From contig JAFTEW010000038.1 of NCBI GenBank assembly GCA_017453485.1, positions 1-53,751 of the forward strand: a stretch of 53,751 bases of DNA, given 5' to 3'. Both the position numbers and the translations under genes were made by a program. The stretch is from Alphaproteobacteria bacterium. GTDB lineage: Bacteria; Pseudomonadota; Alphaproteobacteria; CAAHEQ01; UBA3637. Below are positions 18,084 through 27,543 of this stretch, piece by piece (positions within the stretch are counted from its first letter, which is position 1; each line of letters opens with the position of its first letter). The notes beneath the pieces are model-generated. The model saw only the letters and a list, made by a program, of their open reading frames with translations. It did not search any database and was not told the origin of the DNA.

Positions 18084-21000
18084 ATGAAAAAAATCGGTTT
18101 AATTTTCAAAAAGATTTTTCACGTCATCGTTCGCATTATTGAAACGGCGCTTGCGTTTGTTATTGTCGTCGGTGGGTTGGCATTGGGGCGGCTGTATCTG
18201 TCGCCGATTGAAATTAAGGATTTTTTACCGACTTTGGAACGGCACTTGTTGCCACCTGATTCCGGTCTAAAACTGGATGCTGAATCCGTGACACTTCATG
18301 CAGCATTTAGCCGGGAAGGCCTCCTTCATATTGCCGTTAAGGATTTAACCCTGATTCAGAAAAATGAAAAAGCGGCTCTTCGTTTACCCGAGGTTGATGT
18401 TTTTTATCATCTGGGGCATATTTTGACATTGAATTATACGCCTAATAATATTCGAATCCAAAAGGCTTTTTTAAGGCTGATTATTGATAAAAACGGACGT
18501 GTCAGCCTATATAGTTCCGATTTGGAAACCGCCGAAAAAGCACCGCCAGAAAAAGTGGCAACCCTTCCCATAGACAATACGGGGACAAGCGTTTTGGAAT
18601 TATTGATTCAACAACTGTTGTCCCTGGATGGTGTTTCTTTGACAAATGCCGGTATTTTAATTGATGACCGTCAAAAAAATCAAAAATTAGGATTGCGTCA
18701 TTTAAATTTAGAAATTGAAAGACAACCCGGACTCAATCATGCTTTTCAGGCTACCGCAACGGCTAAAATCGGTGATGATACAACCCAAATTTCGGCGGAG
18801 GCACAATTAAATAAACCTTCTCGGAAAATGAGTTTTGATATTGAATTTGATAAATTATATCTGAAAAATCTGGCCCGTATCTTACCTGTCTTATCCAAAG
18901 CCGATTTAATCGTCAGTGCAAAAGTCAATGGTTTGTTTGATTTTAAACAAAGTTGTGAAGACATCGTTAACTGTTTTAAGGAAAGTCAATTTCAAATCAA
19001 AATTTTAGAACCAGGCACATTGGATTTACCCGAACCGCTGACCAATTTATACCGTATTCAATCCGGCACCATTAACGGGGCAGTTTCAAATCATTTGGAA
19101 CAAATTAAAATCGCTAAATCAACGGCCAAGTTGGTCAACGGGCCAAGTGCGACCTTGGAATTAGATGTGACCGGATTGGATGCCTTTTTAAAAGATGGGC
19201 GGTTAGATCACATCAAAACCGTTTTAAAATCGGAACTCTCGTCTTTACCGATAGATCAAGTTCCTTCTGTTTGGCCGGTTGCAACAGGTCCGGATGCTCA
19301 TGCATGGGTTAAGGCAAATATCACCGCCGGAACGGTTGATAAAGCATTTTTTACCTTGAATTTTACTGGTGATGAGTTGGTGGATTTATATGGTGAAATA
19401 CCCGTTCACGGTGTAAAAGTCCGTTATTTGGATGAAATGACACCTGTCCAGGATTTTGCCGGAACGGTCAAACTTTATCCGGATCGAGTTTTGATTACAG
19501 GGAATAAAGGTACCCTTAATCAGATAAAATTAAAGGATGCTACCATTGATTTAACCGATTTACAGAATGACATTTCTCATGCTAAAATTATCTTGTCTGC
19601 GGAAGGACCGGTTCGTGATGCTATGGATTTGATTGCTGAAAAACCGTTGGAATTCCCGCAAATGTTTGGGTTAGATACCACACAAACGGGTGGTCGGGCA
19701 ACGGTTGATTTGGATTTATCTTTTCCATTAATTGATGATTTAGAAACAACCGATGTAAAGGTGATGGTTAAATCCAAGATTACGGATGGTCGTTTCCCGA
19801 CGATATGGGATTCTTATCCTTTAACAAAGGGGGATTTTGATTTATCCGTCACCAATAAAAATTTAAAATTAGCCGGTATCGGCTATTTGGCGGACATTCC
19901 TGTCACACTTTCCTGGACCGAAGATTTTACGGCTATCAAGAAAAATGATATTCATTCCGTTTATGATATCTCTGCCACTGTTGATTGGAAACAATTAGGT
20001 AAACAATTGCCGGCTATTGATCCTTACACAGACGGCACTTTTACTGTTAAGGGACAAATTAAAGAATCTAATACCGGAAAAGTCACAGGGCAATTGCATT
20101 TTGATTTGACTCAATCCGACTTATTCCTGTATCCGATTTCGACCGAAAAACCGACAAAAGCCCCTTTGACGGCGGATATTTCGTTGACAAATTTAAAAAA
20201 TGATACATCTGTCACATATACGGTGAAGGGGGCAGCCGACATTAAATCCGTTAATCCGATACAAATCAGTGGTCAGGCGAATTTCGGGGATAAGACTCAA
20301 ATCACAATTAAGGAATTGATTGCCCCGAAAACAGATTTATCCGGTTCGCTGACGTTGAACAATACGGATAATATTGATATCAGGTTAAAGGGAAACTCTT
20401 GGAATGCGGTCGGTTTCTATCAAAAGCCGAAAGGACAAAGCAATTCTTCTGCTGAAATCAGTATTCCGGCCCGCCTAAAATTAGATGTGGATCTGCGACG
20501 ACTTATTTTAGCAGAAGATTCCCCGATTACTAATCTGCGTATTGCCGGGCAAAAGGAAAACAATTTATGGCAATCTTTATCCGTCAATGCAGTTGCCGGT
20601 TCTCCGTTTAATTTGTCTTATCAGCCCAAAAAGCAAACATTAACGGCGGCAAGTTCCGATTTTGGGGAACTCATCCGTCGCATTGGCATTACCGACCAAT
20701 TGTTAAAGGGAAATTTATCCTTGACGGCCAAACAGCAAAAAAACGGGGGATTTGATGGGAAAATCAATATTAAAAAACTGTCTTTGAAAGACCCCGGTTT
20801 CTTGGTGCAGGCCGCTACCATCTTGGGCATTGTTGACGGTATCCGCGGTCAGGATTTGACTTTTTCCGAAGGGCAGGTTCCCTTTGTTGTTGAACCGCAA
20901 CGGGCTTTAAAAATCCGGCTCACAGACGGTTATTTATCGGGAACAAGCCTGGGGATTACCTTTGAAGGGGATGTTTCAGGGGCAAAGATTGCTATTGTCG

Positions 21001-21197
21001 GTTCTGTTATTCCGGCCTATGTTATCAACAGCTTGCCCGGGAAAATTCCCTTAATCGGAGGATTATTCCGGGATAGTGACGGCGGCGGCCTGATTGGGGC
21101 AAAATATCAAATTAACGGTTCGATTTTTAATCCTGAGGTTTCGTTCAGTGCTCTTAAATCCATGGCACCGGGGATTTTAGGAAAATTGGTTAAATAA
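18084..21197 (+). CDS. Very large AsmA/YhdP-like envelope protein
   Basis: At 1037 residues this is the largest product here. An N-terminal membrane anchor (about residues 10-35) precedes a long periplasmic body of repeated beta-strand units. It closes with a C-terminal region typical of DUF3971/AsmA-C proteins, rich in G-S-V-I-P-A-Y-V-I-N-S-L-P-G-K-I-P-L-I-G. Such AsmA-superfamily proteins are thought to form hydrophobic grooves that carry phospholipids between the membranes (TamB, YhdP, YdbH). By length and C-terminus this is nearest YhdP. It starts one base after the transporter stop and closes the PBP1A-prfB-DUF47-PiT-AsmA run. Confidence 0.85.
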   Translation: MKKIGLIFKKIFHVIVRIIETALAFVIVVGGLALGRLYLSPIEIKDFLPTLERHLLPPDSGLKLDAESVTLHAAFSREGLLHIAVKDLTLIQKNEKAALRLPEVDVFYHLGHILTLNYTPNNIRIQKAFLRLIIDKNGRVSLYSSDLETAEKAPPEKVATLPIDNTGTSVLELLIQQLLSLDGVSLTNAGILIDDRQKNQKLGLRHLNLEIERQPGLNHAFQATATAKIGDDTTQISAEAQLNKPSRKMSFDIEFDKLYLKNLARILPVLSKADLIVSAKVNGLFDFKQSCEDIVNCFKESQFQIKILEPGTLDLPEPLTNLYRIQSGTINGAVSNHLEQIKIAKSTAKLVNGPSATLELDVTGLDAFLKDGRLDHIKTVLKSELSSLPIDQVPSVWPVATGPDAHAWVKANITAGTVDKAFFTLNFTGDELVDLYGEIPVHGVKVRYLDEMTPVQDFAGTVKLYPDRVLITGNKGTLNQIKLKDATIDLTDLQNDISHAKIILSAEGPVRDAMDLIAEKPLEFPQMFGLDTTQTGGRATVDLDLSFPLIDDLETTDVKVMVKSKITDGRFPTIWDSYPLTKGDFDLSVTNKNLKLAGIGYLADIPVTLSWTEDFTAIKKNDIHSVYDISATVDWKQLGKQLPAIDPYTDGTFTVKGQIKESNTGKVTGQLHFDLTQSDLFLYPISTEKPTKAPLTADISLTNLKNDTSVTYTVKGAADIKSVNPIQISGQANFGDKTQITIKELIAPKTDLSGSLTLNNTDNIDIRLKGNSWNAVGFYQKPKGQSNSSAEISIPARLKLDVDLRRLILAEDSPITNLRIAGQKENNLWQSLSVNAVAGSPFNLSYQPKKQTLTAASSDFGELIRRIGITDQLLKGNLSLTAKQQKNGGFDGKINIKKLSLKDPGFLVQAATILGIVDGIRGQDLTFSEGQVPFVVEPQRALKIRLTDGYLSGTSLGITFEGDVSGAKIAIVGSVIPAYVINSLPGKIPLIGGLFRDSDGGGLIGAKYQINGSIFNPEVSFSALKSMAPGILGKLVK

Positions 21198-21216
21198 GTT
21201 TTTGGCATATATTTTC

Positions 21217-21293
21217 CATGGATTCCGGGCCAAGCCCGAAGTGATAAAAGGATTTATATGCTGATGAATCCCCAATCAGGCGAGGGATAACAG
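21217..21293 (-). repeat. Two inverted copies of the TGTCATCC-type dispersed repeat
   Basis: Read on the minus strand, 21266-21293 (TGTTATCCCTCGCCTGAT and on) closely matches the plus-strand copy at 10611. A second unit at 21217-21246 has the CGGGC-caa-GCCCG hairpin. The rest of the 232-base gap between the AsmA-like gene and serS contains no gene I can support. Confidence 0.65.
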
Positions 21294-21385
21294 CAAAGGA
21301 ACGTAGCCGTCATACCACACTCCACCTGTCTCACCATCGCATGGATGGTAGCCGATATATAAGGATAATCTCACGTAAAATAAAT

Positions 21386-21413
21386 CAAAAAAATCCCCGG
21401 ATTGTTCCGGGGA
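21386..21413 (-). terminator. Rho-independent terminator of the serS operon
   Basis: A seven-base stem TCCCCGG/CCGGGGA with a six-base loop is flanked by seven A on the plus strand. These become the U-tract of the leftward transcript ending at serS. Confidence 0.8.
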
Positions 21414-21429
21414 ATGACTTTGACCGATT

Positions 21430-22722
21430 TTATTTTTTCTTGGGTGTTAAAACGGTTTGTCCGCCCATATAAGGTTGTAAAACCTTTGGAATACGAACTG
21501 TTCCATCGGCTTGTAGGTTATTTTCCAAAAAGGCAATCAACATACGTGGTGGGGCAACCACCGTATTGTTCAACGTATGGGCAAAGTATTTTTTCCCATC
21601 TTTGCCGGCAACCCGAATCTTTAAACGACGGGCTTGCGCATCACCCAAAGTTGAGCAAGAACCGACCTCAAAGTATTTTTTTTGCCGAGGAGACCAGGCT
21701 TCCACATCACAGGATTTAACTTTCAAATCCGCCAAGTCACCCGAACAGCATTCCAATGTCCGAACCGGAATATCCATTGATCGGAACAAATCAACAGTAT
21801 TTTGCCATAATTTATTATACCAGGCCATACTGTCTTCTGGTTTGCAAATGACAATCATTTCCTGCTTTTCAAATTGGTGAATCCGATAGACACCGCGTTC
21901 TTCCAAACCATGAGCACCTTTTTCCTTGCGGAAACACGGCGAATAGCTGGTCAAAGTATAGGGCAGGTTGTCTTCCGGAATAATTTGATCAATAAATTTA
22001 CTGATCATAGAATGCTCGGATGTGCCGATTAAGAACAAGTCTTCTCCTTCAATTTTATACATCATGGCATCCATTTCGGCAAAGCTCATCACCCCTTCTA
22101 CAACCTGGGAACGAATCATAAACGGTGGCACACAATAGGTAAAACCACGTCCGATCATAAAGTCACGGGCATAGGCTAAAACAGCCGAATGTAAACGGGC
22201 AATATCACCCATTAAATAATAAAAACCGTTTCCGGCAACCCGGCGGGCGCTGTCTAAATCTATTCCATTGAAAGATTCCATAATATCAATGTGATAGGGT
22301 ATATCAAAATCCGGAACAATAGGCTCTCCGAAGCGTTCGACTTCTACGTTTTCGGAATCATCTTTTCCGACCGGAACAGAATCATCAATAATGTTCGGAA
22401 TAGTCATCATTCGGGTCCGAATTTCTGATTGTAAAATTTCTTGTTCGCCTTCTAATGCCGTAATTTTTTCACCGATAGCGGTGCTTTCGGCCCGGATGGC
22501 TTCGGCTTCTTCTTTCTTTCCTTGCCCCATTAAGGCCCCGATTTGTTTGGATAATTTTGTACGTTGTGCACGCAAGGATTCAACCTCGGTAATAGCGGCC
22601 CGATTCTTTTTGTCCAAATCAATTACTTCATCCACCAGGACCAATTTTTTGTCCTGGAATTTCTTTTTAATATTTTCTTTAACCAAATCCGGATTTTCCC
22701 GAACTAATTTGATATCAATCAT
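21430..22722 (-). CDS. serS: Serine--tRNA ligase
   Basis: This class II synthetase charges tRNA-Ser and tRNA-Sec. The N-terminal 110 residues form the long helical hairpin that grips the tRNA variable arm (rich in Lys, Glu and Gln from residue 28 on). The catalytic domain carries motif 2 in SPCFRKEKGAHGLEERGVYRIHQFEKQE and motif 3 near NNTVVAPPRMLIAFLENN. The 430 residues are standard. It is the last gene of the leftward run SPOR protein-nagZ-M50 protease-serS, starting 11 bases after the protease gene, and a strong terminator follows its stop. Confidence 0.97.
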   Translation of the reverse strand: MIDIKLVRENPDLVKENIKKKFQDKKLVLVDEVIDLDKKNRAAITEVESLRAQRTKLSKQIGALMGQGKKEEAEAIRAESTAIGEKITALEGEQEILQSEIRTRMMTIPNIIDDSVPVGKDDSENVEVERFGEPIVPDFDIPYHIDIMESFNGIDLDSARRVAGNGFYYLMGDIARLHSAVLAYARDFMIGRGFTYCVPPFMIRSQVVEGVMSFAEMDAMMYKIEGEDLFLIGTSEHSMISKFIDQIIPEDNLPYTLTSYSPCFRKEKGAHGLEERGVYRIHQFEKQEMIVICKPEDSMAWYNKLWQNTVDLFRSMDIPVRTLECCSGDLADLKVKSCDVEAWSPRQKKYFEVGSCSTLGDAQARRLKIRVAGKDGKKYFAHTLNNTVVAPPRMLIAFLENNLQADGTVRIPKVLQPYMGGQTVLTPKKK

Positions 22723-22733
22723 ATTTTTCTCCT

Positions 22734-23384
22734 TTACATAAATAACGATACAATTTTAGCAAATAACGGATAAAGCGTTCCGACAAACCAGCCGATGATA
22801 TTTATCCCAGAAACTTGTGACAGCAATATTACACCAATTAAAATAAAAAATCCATACTTTTCTGTTGATTGATATTTTATCGCGTATCTTAAAGGGAGCA
22901 GAGATACTAAAATGCGTCCACCATCCAGGGGCAAAATCGGCAATAAATTGAAAATACCGATGATTAAAGACAAAGATATTCCGTTTCGTAAATTAGCCAC
23001 CAACCAATCTAAAAACAAACCGTCTGGAAGTGTTTCCAATCCGATGCGACCGATAATGACAAACAATATTGCCAACAACAAGTTTGAAAGTGGTCCAGCC
23101 GCAGCCACCAACCCCATGTCTCGTTTTGGATGATTCAGGCGATTAAAATTAACCGGTACCGGCTTTGCCCAACCGAAAAGGATGGGAGCGTTGCTTAAAA
23201 ATAAAAAGGCAGGAAGTAAAAGGCTACCGATTAAATCAATATGCGGGATGGGATTAAGGGTTAATCGATTGGCCTCTAAAGCAGTCCTATCCCCTAATTT
23301 TAATGCCATAAATCCATGTGCACATTCATGTATAATCATGCATAATAACAATGGGATAATCCATGTTGTTAAAGTATATATCAA
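22734..23384 (-). CDS. Site-2 protease family (M50) membrane metalloprotease
   Basis: This multi-pass inner-membrane protein has 216 residues. The zinc motif HECAH lies at residues 19-23 and the downstream metal-ligand block NLLPILPLDGGRI is near 150. Both are diagnostic of the FtsH-unrelated M50B rhomboid-like peptidase group (YwhC/SpoIVFB-like). No PDZ domain is present, so it belongs to the small minimal group. Its substrate is unknown. It overlaps nagZ by four bases at its start (ATGA) and precedes serS by 11, so it is part of that operon. Confidence 0.9.
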   Translation of the reverse strand: MIYTLTTWIIPLLLCMIIHECAHGFMALKLGDRTALEANRLTLNPIPHIDLIGSLLLPAFLFLSNAPILFGWAKPVPVNFNRLNHPKRDMGLVAAAGPLSNLLLAILFVIIGRIGLETLPDGLFLDWLVANLRNGISLSLIIGIFNLLPILPLDGGRILVSLLPLRYAIKYQSTEKYGFFILIGVILLSQVSGINIIGWFVGTLYPLFAKIVSLFM

Positions 23385-24334
23385 ATTAAACTCTCCGCTG
23401 CTTTTAATCGTTTTTGGGATAATGGGGACAGTTTCGTTATACTTGGGAATAAAGCCTCCATATCAGCAAAAATACCATTGCAATGAAGAACGGAATCACA
23501 TCCTGCCATTAGAATTTTGTTGGCAATTTCTGCTGGTGTCCCGAAAGAAGAAAGTGCCCCCATGGTCATATCATCACAAATTAGAAAACCATTGAAACCG
23601 ATTTTATTCCGAATATAATCTATGGCTGTTTTTGAAAGGGTGGCTGGTTTTTCCCTGTCCAACGCCGTGTAAATCACGTGGGCTGTCATTCCCCAAACCG
23701 GCGTATCCACCTGCCTGAATGGATAAAAATCAGTTTTTTCTAAGGTCTTTAAACTAGCCCGAACTGTCGGTAATTTTTGATGCGGGTCAACAATGACACG
23801 TCCGTATCCTGGAAAATGTTTAACAATCGGCATTAACCCGGCAGACAAAGCTGTATCAATGGATATTTGCGCTAATTCGGCCACAATTTCGGGACTGTCC
23901 GAATAACATCGATGAGCCATCACGTTATGATCCCGATGTTGAACATCCAAGCAAGGCCAACAATCGCAATTGATACCTAATTCCAGCAATTCCTTCGCCA
24001 AAGTTTTTGCATGCTTTTTGACGGCACGAATAGCCTTTTTTTTATCATCCAGATATAATTTTCCGAATTCTTCCGCATGGGGCAGTTTTGTCCAATAAGG
24101 CGGTTTTAACCGTTGAACCGTGCCACCTTCCTGGTCAATCAAAACAGGGGCATTTGTGCGTCCGACACATTTTCGAAAATCGACAATTAATTTTTTTAAT
24201 TGCTCGGGATTTTGAATATTTCGTCTGAACAAAATTAACCCAAGCGGATTATACTTTTGAAACAGAGCATACTCTTGTGGTGTTAATTCGGGCCCCTGAC
24301 ATCCGACAATAATGGCCTTGACAGGCGTTTTCAT
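23381..24334 (-). CDS. nagZ: Beta-N-acetylhexosaminidase (NagZ-type)
   Basis: NagZ removes N-acetylglucosamine from muropeptides in the cytoplasm during cell-wall recycling. The 317 residues carry the GH3 family block KHFPGYGRVIVDPHQKLP, with the loop Asp and His, and the nucleophile Asp in ICDDMTMGAL. In most NagZ proteins the first block reads KHFPGHG; here His is replaced by Tyr. The SPOR-domain gene overlaps its start by four bases, and this SPOR-nagZ pairing is typical of alphaproteobacteria, where segregation genes scpA and scpB usually follow. Here the M50 gene follows instead. Confidence 0.92.
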   Translation of the reverse strand: MKTPVKAIIVGCQGPELTPQEYALFQKYNPLGLILFRRNIQNPEQLKKLIVDFRKCVGRTNAPVLIDQEGGTVQRLKPPYWTKLPHAEEFGKLYLDDKKKAIRAVKKHAKTLAKELLELGINCDCWPCLDVQHRDHNVMAHRCYSDSPEIVAELAQISIDTALSAGLMPIVKHFPGYGRVIVDPHQKLPTVRASLKTLEKTDFYPFRQVDTPVWGMTAHVIYTALDREKPATLSKTAIDYIRNKIGFNGFLICDDMTMGALSSFGTPAEIANKILMAGCDSVLHCNGIFADMEALFPSITKLSPLSQKRLKAAESLI

Positions 24335-25233
24335 TTGTTTGTTCCTCCTTTAACAGGAACACATTCTTGCTTTTTGGCTTTTAATTTAGAGCAGAGGGCT
24401 GCTGCCTGATCCCGTGTTTTAAAGCGCCCAACCTGTAAACGATAAAAAGTTCCTTTACCGGCGATATTAGCCGATACGATTTCATGCGACATATCGGATA
24501 ATAAGGCTTTTTGCTTTTTGGAAATTTCGTTCCATGCTTTTTCGGCGGTTCCTTTTTTGCTTGTCGATAAAAGTTGAACACGCCAAAATTCAACCTCTTT
24601 AGAGGGGTGTTTTTCATTGATTTGAGCCGTTTTTTGATTATTTGAAACGGATTGAACCGTTGCTTTTGGCAATTCGGTTTTTGTTTCCTTTGTCAAAGCA
24701 TCCTTATGTTTTTTTTGAGGATTTATTTCTTCTATGATAAAAGATGTATCGGATTGTTGTGTCGGTATGCTTTCAACGGATTCGGCAACTTCACTCATAA
24801 TTTCAGGTAAAACGGGTTCTTCGGGTTCCGGAAACAGTTTTTCGATTTTCGGTGGTATTTCCCGCGAACGGTTATATATGACTTGCCCGGCTTCAACGGA
24901 TTGGCTATTTTTTTGCTCGTCCGGTTTCACTTTAACGGGGGTAGGTGTTGCTGTGATTGTGATAACATCATCCGGTTGTTTGTCATCGCCGAACAAAAAA
25001 ACAACAGTCAATATGATGACCAAGAGACCTATAAAAGCACTTAAAGCAATTAAATGCCCCTTAAAGGATGAAAATGTTTTTTTATCAAACGATTCATCGG
25101 AAATATCTTCCGTTTTTTCAACGGGTAAATTCGGCAAAGGTTCAGAATTTTCGGTATTATTCGATTCAAACACCGGTTCCTTCCGCTTTATAATATCATC
25201 TGACAATTCTTTAATTTTATCAAATTCATCCAT
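24331..25233 (-). CDS. SPOR-domain cell-envelope protein
   Basis: A 300-residue bitopic protein. An acidic cytoplasmic N-terminal segment (about 1-60) precedes one membrane helix (about 64-86). A long periplasmic linker rich in Pro, Glu and Ser follows, then a C-terminal SPOR domain at about 215-298 (EFWRVQLLSTSKK... to QVGRFKTRDQAAALCSKLK). SPOR domains bind denuded peptidoglycan at division sites. The neighbouring nagZ acts in wall recycling, which fits. Ribosome binding at AAAGGATAT just before the ATG fixes the start. Confidence 0.9.
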   Translation of the reverse strand: MDEFDKIKELSDDIIKRKEPVFESNNTENSEPLPNLPVEKTEDISDESFDKKTFSSFKGHLIALSAFIGLLVIILTVVFLFGDDKQPDDVITITATPTPVKVKPDEQKNSQSVEAGQVIYNRSREIPPKIEKLFPEPEEPVLPEIMSEVAESVESIPTQQSDTSFIIEEINPQKKHKDALTKETKTELPKATVQSVSNNQKTAQINEKHPSKEVEFWRVQLLSTSKKGTAEKAWNEISKKQKALLSDMSHEIVSANIAGKGTFYRLQVGRFKTRDQAAALCSKLKAKKQECVPVKGGTNK

Positions 25234-25322
25234 AATTATATCCTTTCAACACTTACATCATAACATTAGCATTGTTTTATCCCAAAAGGCAAGCCTTTTT
25301 TACCCCGGTTAAAAAAAATCCT

Positions 25323-25350
25323 AAAAAAACGGCCCCACTTGGAACCGTTT
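25323..25350 (-). terminator. Probable terminator downstream of ptsN
   Basis: A six-base stem (AAACGG/CCGTTT) with a twelve-base loop has an A-tract on the plus side, giving a U-tract on the minus-strand transcript. Confidence 0.45.
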
Positions 25351-25369
25351 CTTTTGATTCTAAACCTAA

Positions 25370-25825
25370 CTAATCTTCCGTATCATTATCCGAAATGATT
25401 TTATAAGCAGATTCAGGCGTTTTGACTTGTCGTAAGGCCGAAGCAACCGAATCATCCCGAAGTAATCGAGATAACCTGGCCAGAGCTTTTAAGTGATCAG
25501 CCCCGGCTTCTTCCGGAACCAACAGCAGAAAAGCCAAATCAACCGGCTTATCATCTACGGATTCGAAATCAACAGGGGTCGTTTTAATGAAAGCACAAAA
25601 AATATGCTTTAATGTTCCCAGCCGCGTATGCGGCAAAGCAACACCGCGACCGATACCCGTTGTGCCGAGACGCTCCCGCTCAATCAACGCATCCAAAATC
25701 ATGCGCTCATCCATACCGGTTTTTTCCGAAGCCAATTCCGCCAACATTTCCAACAATTGTTTTTTACTGACGGCATCGGCATTACAGATAATCGAATCCG
25801 GTGTTAAAATATCGGTAATTCTCAT
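25370..25825 (-). CDS. ptsN: PTS EIIA-Ntr regulatory protein
   Basis: PtsN is the nitrogen-type EIIA phosphate acceptor that regulates K+ transport, the stringent response and other processes rather than moving sugar. The phosphorylated His is H66 in GVALPHTR, and the 151 residues match the family. It lies 12 bases after hpf, the classic alphaproteobacterial hpf-ptsN pair; rpoN, which normally precedes them, is not present here. HPr and HprK for the same pathway are encoded at 3.6-4.7 kb. Together they suggest a purely regulatory PTS. Confidence 0.95.
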   Translation of the reverse strand: MRITDILTPDSIICNADAVSKKQLLEMLAELASEKTGMDERMILDALIERERLGTTGIGRGVALPHTRLGTLKHIFCAFIKTTPVDFESVDDKPVDLAFLLLVPEEAGADHLKALARLSRLLRDDSVASALRQVKTPESAYKIISDNDTED

Positions 25826-25837
25826 AGGTGACCTGAC

Positions 25838-26386
25838 TTATTTATTCTTCGGATCAATCCAACCGATATTGCCGTCAGCCCGACGATACACCATATTCAA
25901 TCCGCCATGAGCCGTATTTTTGAACATTAACGCCGTCAAACCTTCTAAATCCATCCGCATAACGGCCTCACTGACCGTACAGACGGGAAGAGCCGTTTGC
26001 ATCTCGGCAATAATAATCGGAGCATCGGCGACTTCTTCTTTATCTTTTTCGGCATCAATGACAGACATATCCACCATTTCAACCTTTTGAGCTTTATGAC
26101 CGACTAACTTGTTCTTATATTTACGGAGTTGTCTGGCGATCTTTGCCACGGCTTCATCCAACGAAGCATAAGCATCAGCCGATGTCCCGTAAGCATTGAT
26201 CACCGTTCCGCTGGCCGGACGAACCATGATATCAGTTTTAATCAATGCGCCATCTTTGGCGACCTTGATATCGGCACTGACCGCTTCTTCAAAATATTTG
26301 GAAACTGCTCCGGTTAATGCTTTATCTGCATAATCACGGAGATTTTCACCTAAATTTATTTGTTGTCCTGTAATAATAATTTGCAT
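25838..26386 (-). CDS. hpf: Ribosome hibernation-promoting factor, long form
   Basis: HPF binds the 30S decoding centre and pairs ribosomes as inactive 100S dimers in starvation. The 182 residues comprise the N-terminal S30AE domain (QIIITGQQINLGENLRDYADK... to about 105) and a C-terminal dimerisation domain with the typical GLTALMFKNTAHGG...NMVYRRADGNIGWI. The frame stays open to 26458, but the conserved start is MQIII at 26386. The promoter at 26430-26458 lies inside that extension, which supports this choice. It is followed by ptsN. Confidence 0.93.
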   Translation of the reverse strand: MQIIITGQQINLGENLRDYADKALTGAVSKYFEEAVSADIKVAKDGALIKTDIMVRPASGTVINAYGTSADAYASLDEAVAKIARQLRKYKNKLVGHKAQKVEMVDMSVIDAEKDKEEVADAPIIIAEMQTALPVCTVSEAVMRMDLEGLTALMFKNTAHGGLNMVYRRADGNIGWIDPKNK

Positions 26387-26429
26387 TGTTTTATCTTTCT
26401 TGTTAAAATTAACCGAAAATACAAAATGT

Positions 26430-26458
26430 ATCCTAGCGTTTTTTTTTATCATTGTCAA
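26430..26458 (-). promoter_or_regulatory. Promoter of hpf-ptsN
   Basis: Minus strand TTGACA (26453-26458), 17 bases, TAGGAT (26430-26435). The -35 box ends nine bases from the divergent hemW start, so transcription of hpf may interfere with hemW translation initiation. Confidence 0.7.
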
Positions 26459-26466
26459 GAGGTGTT

Positions 26467-27543
26467 ATGAAAACTTCCCAAAAACCAATCAGTGTCTATA
26501 TTCATTGGCCGTATTGTTTGTCAAAGTGTCCGTATTGCGATTTTGCCAGTTCGGTTTGCTCGGTCATAGATGAAGATAAATTGTTTCAAGGATATCAAAG
26601 GGATATAAAATTATGGTTGGGCAACCGGCCCGTCGATACAGTATTTTTCGGTGGTGGAACGCCTTCTTTAATGTCACCGAGATTGGTTGATAAAATTTTA
26701 AACCAAATTGGACAATTGACATCTTTTACCGGGAATCCGGAAATAACGATTGAAGCAAATCCTGACGCGATTGATATTTGTAAAATGCGACAGTTTCATA
26801 ATTTAGGTATCAATCGATTATCTGTTGGCGTGCAATCATTGGTCGATTCGGATTTACGCTTTTTGGGACGAAAACATACAGTTAAAAAGGCCTTAACCTG
26901 TGTGCGGGAAGCCCAAACCGTTTTTGACCGAATTAATGTGGATTTAATCTATGCCAGACCAGGCCAAACCCTTCAATCATGGGCAGATGAATTAAAAACG
27001 GCCTTGGACCTGGGATTAACACATTACTCCCTATATCAATTGACAATTGAGGATAATACCGTCTTCGGACGAAAAAAAATCAAACCTTTGTCTGATGATG
27101 CGGCCGCCCGATTATATCAATTAACTGATGAAATAATGAATACGGCTAATCTGCCGGCCTATGAAGTATCCAATTATGCCAAATCGGGAGAGGAATGTCG
27201 TCATAATTTAGCCTATTGGACAGGGGAGGATTATGTCGGAATCGGTCCGGCTGCACATGGAAGGGTGGGATTAAAAGCCATCGGTAATCCGCGGGGTTTA
27301 TCTGAATGGCTTGACAAGGGGCCGACGATTGAAAATCTGACCAATTCACAAAAACAAATGGAACGGTTGTTAATGGGGCTCCGCTTGCGCCAAAAATGGT
27401 ATCCTAAAAATGGTTTGAATTCATCAATTATTAAGCGATTCGTTCAGGATGGTTTTCTGGAAGAAAATAATGTCGGTATCAGACCGACTTTATCCGGAAC
27501 CCTTATTTTAGATAAATTGATATTAGATTTAATGCCGAATTAA
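26467..27543 (+). CDS. hemW: Radical SAM heme chaperone HemW
   Basis: HemW is a HemN-like radical SAM protein that delivers heme to membrane proteins rather than oxidising coproporphyrinogen. The cluster motif is C17-x3-C21-x2-C24 in YCLSKCPYCDF. FFGGGTPS and GPAAHGR follow as in the family. The 358 residues are usual for HemW; true HemN is longer (about 450) and has an extra N-terminal segment. The ATG at 26467 has an AGAGGT site just upstream, so the frame's five extra codons upstream are excluded. It converges with fabD with no base between stops. Confidence 0.9.
   Translation: MKTSQKPISVYIHWPYCLSKCPYCDFASSVCSVIDEDKLFQGYQRDIKLWLGNRPVDTVFFGGGTPSLMSPRLVDKILNQIGQLTSFTGNPEITIEANPDAIDICKMRQFHNLGINRLSVGVQSLVDSDLRFLGRKHTVKKALTCVREAQTVFDRINVDLIYARPGQTLQSWADELKTALDLGLTHYSLYQLTIEDNTVFGRKKIKPLSDDAAARLYQLTDEIMNTANLPAYEVSNYAKSGEECRHNLAYWTGEDYVGIGPAAHGRVGLKAIGNPRGLSEWLDKGPTIENLTNSQKQMERLLMGLRLRQKWYPKNGLNSSIIKRFVQDGFLEENNVGIRPTLSGTLILDKLILDLMPN

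Noticed and set aside
25284-25301. AAAAGG-CAAG-CCTTTT hairpin as a terminator
   Set aside because: No plus-strand gene ends there and the stem is short; it falls in the leader of the SPOR-domain gene and might instead include a -35 box.
24734-25312. 192-residue plus-strand frame opposite the SPOR-domain gene
   Set aside because: It is a shadow of the SPOR-domain frame with no ribosome site or recognisable domain.
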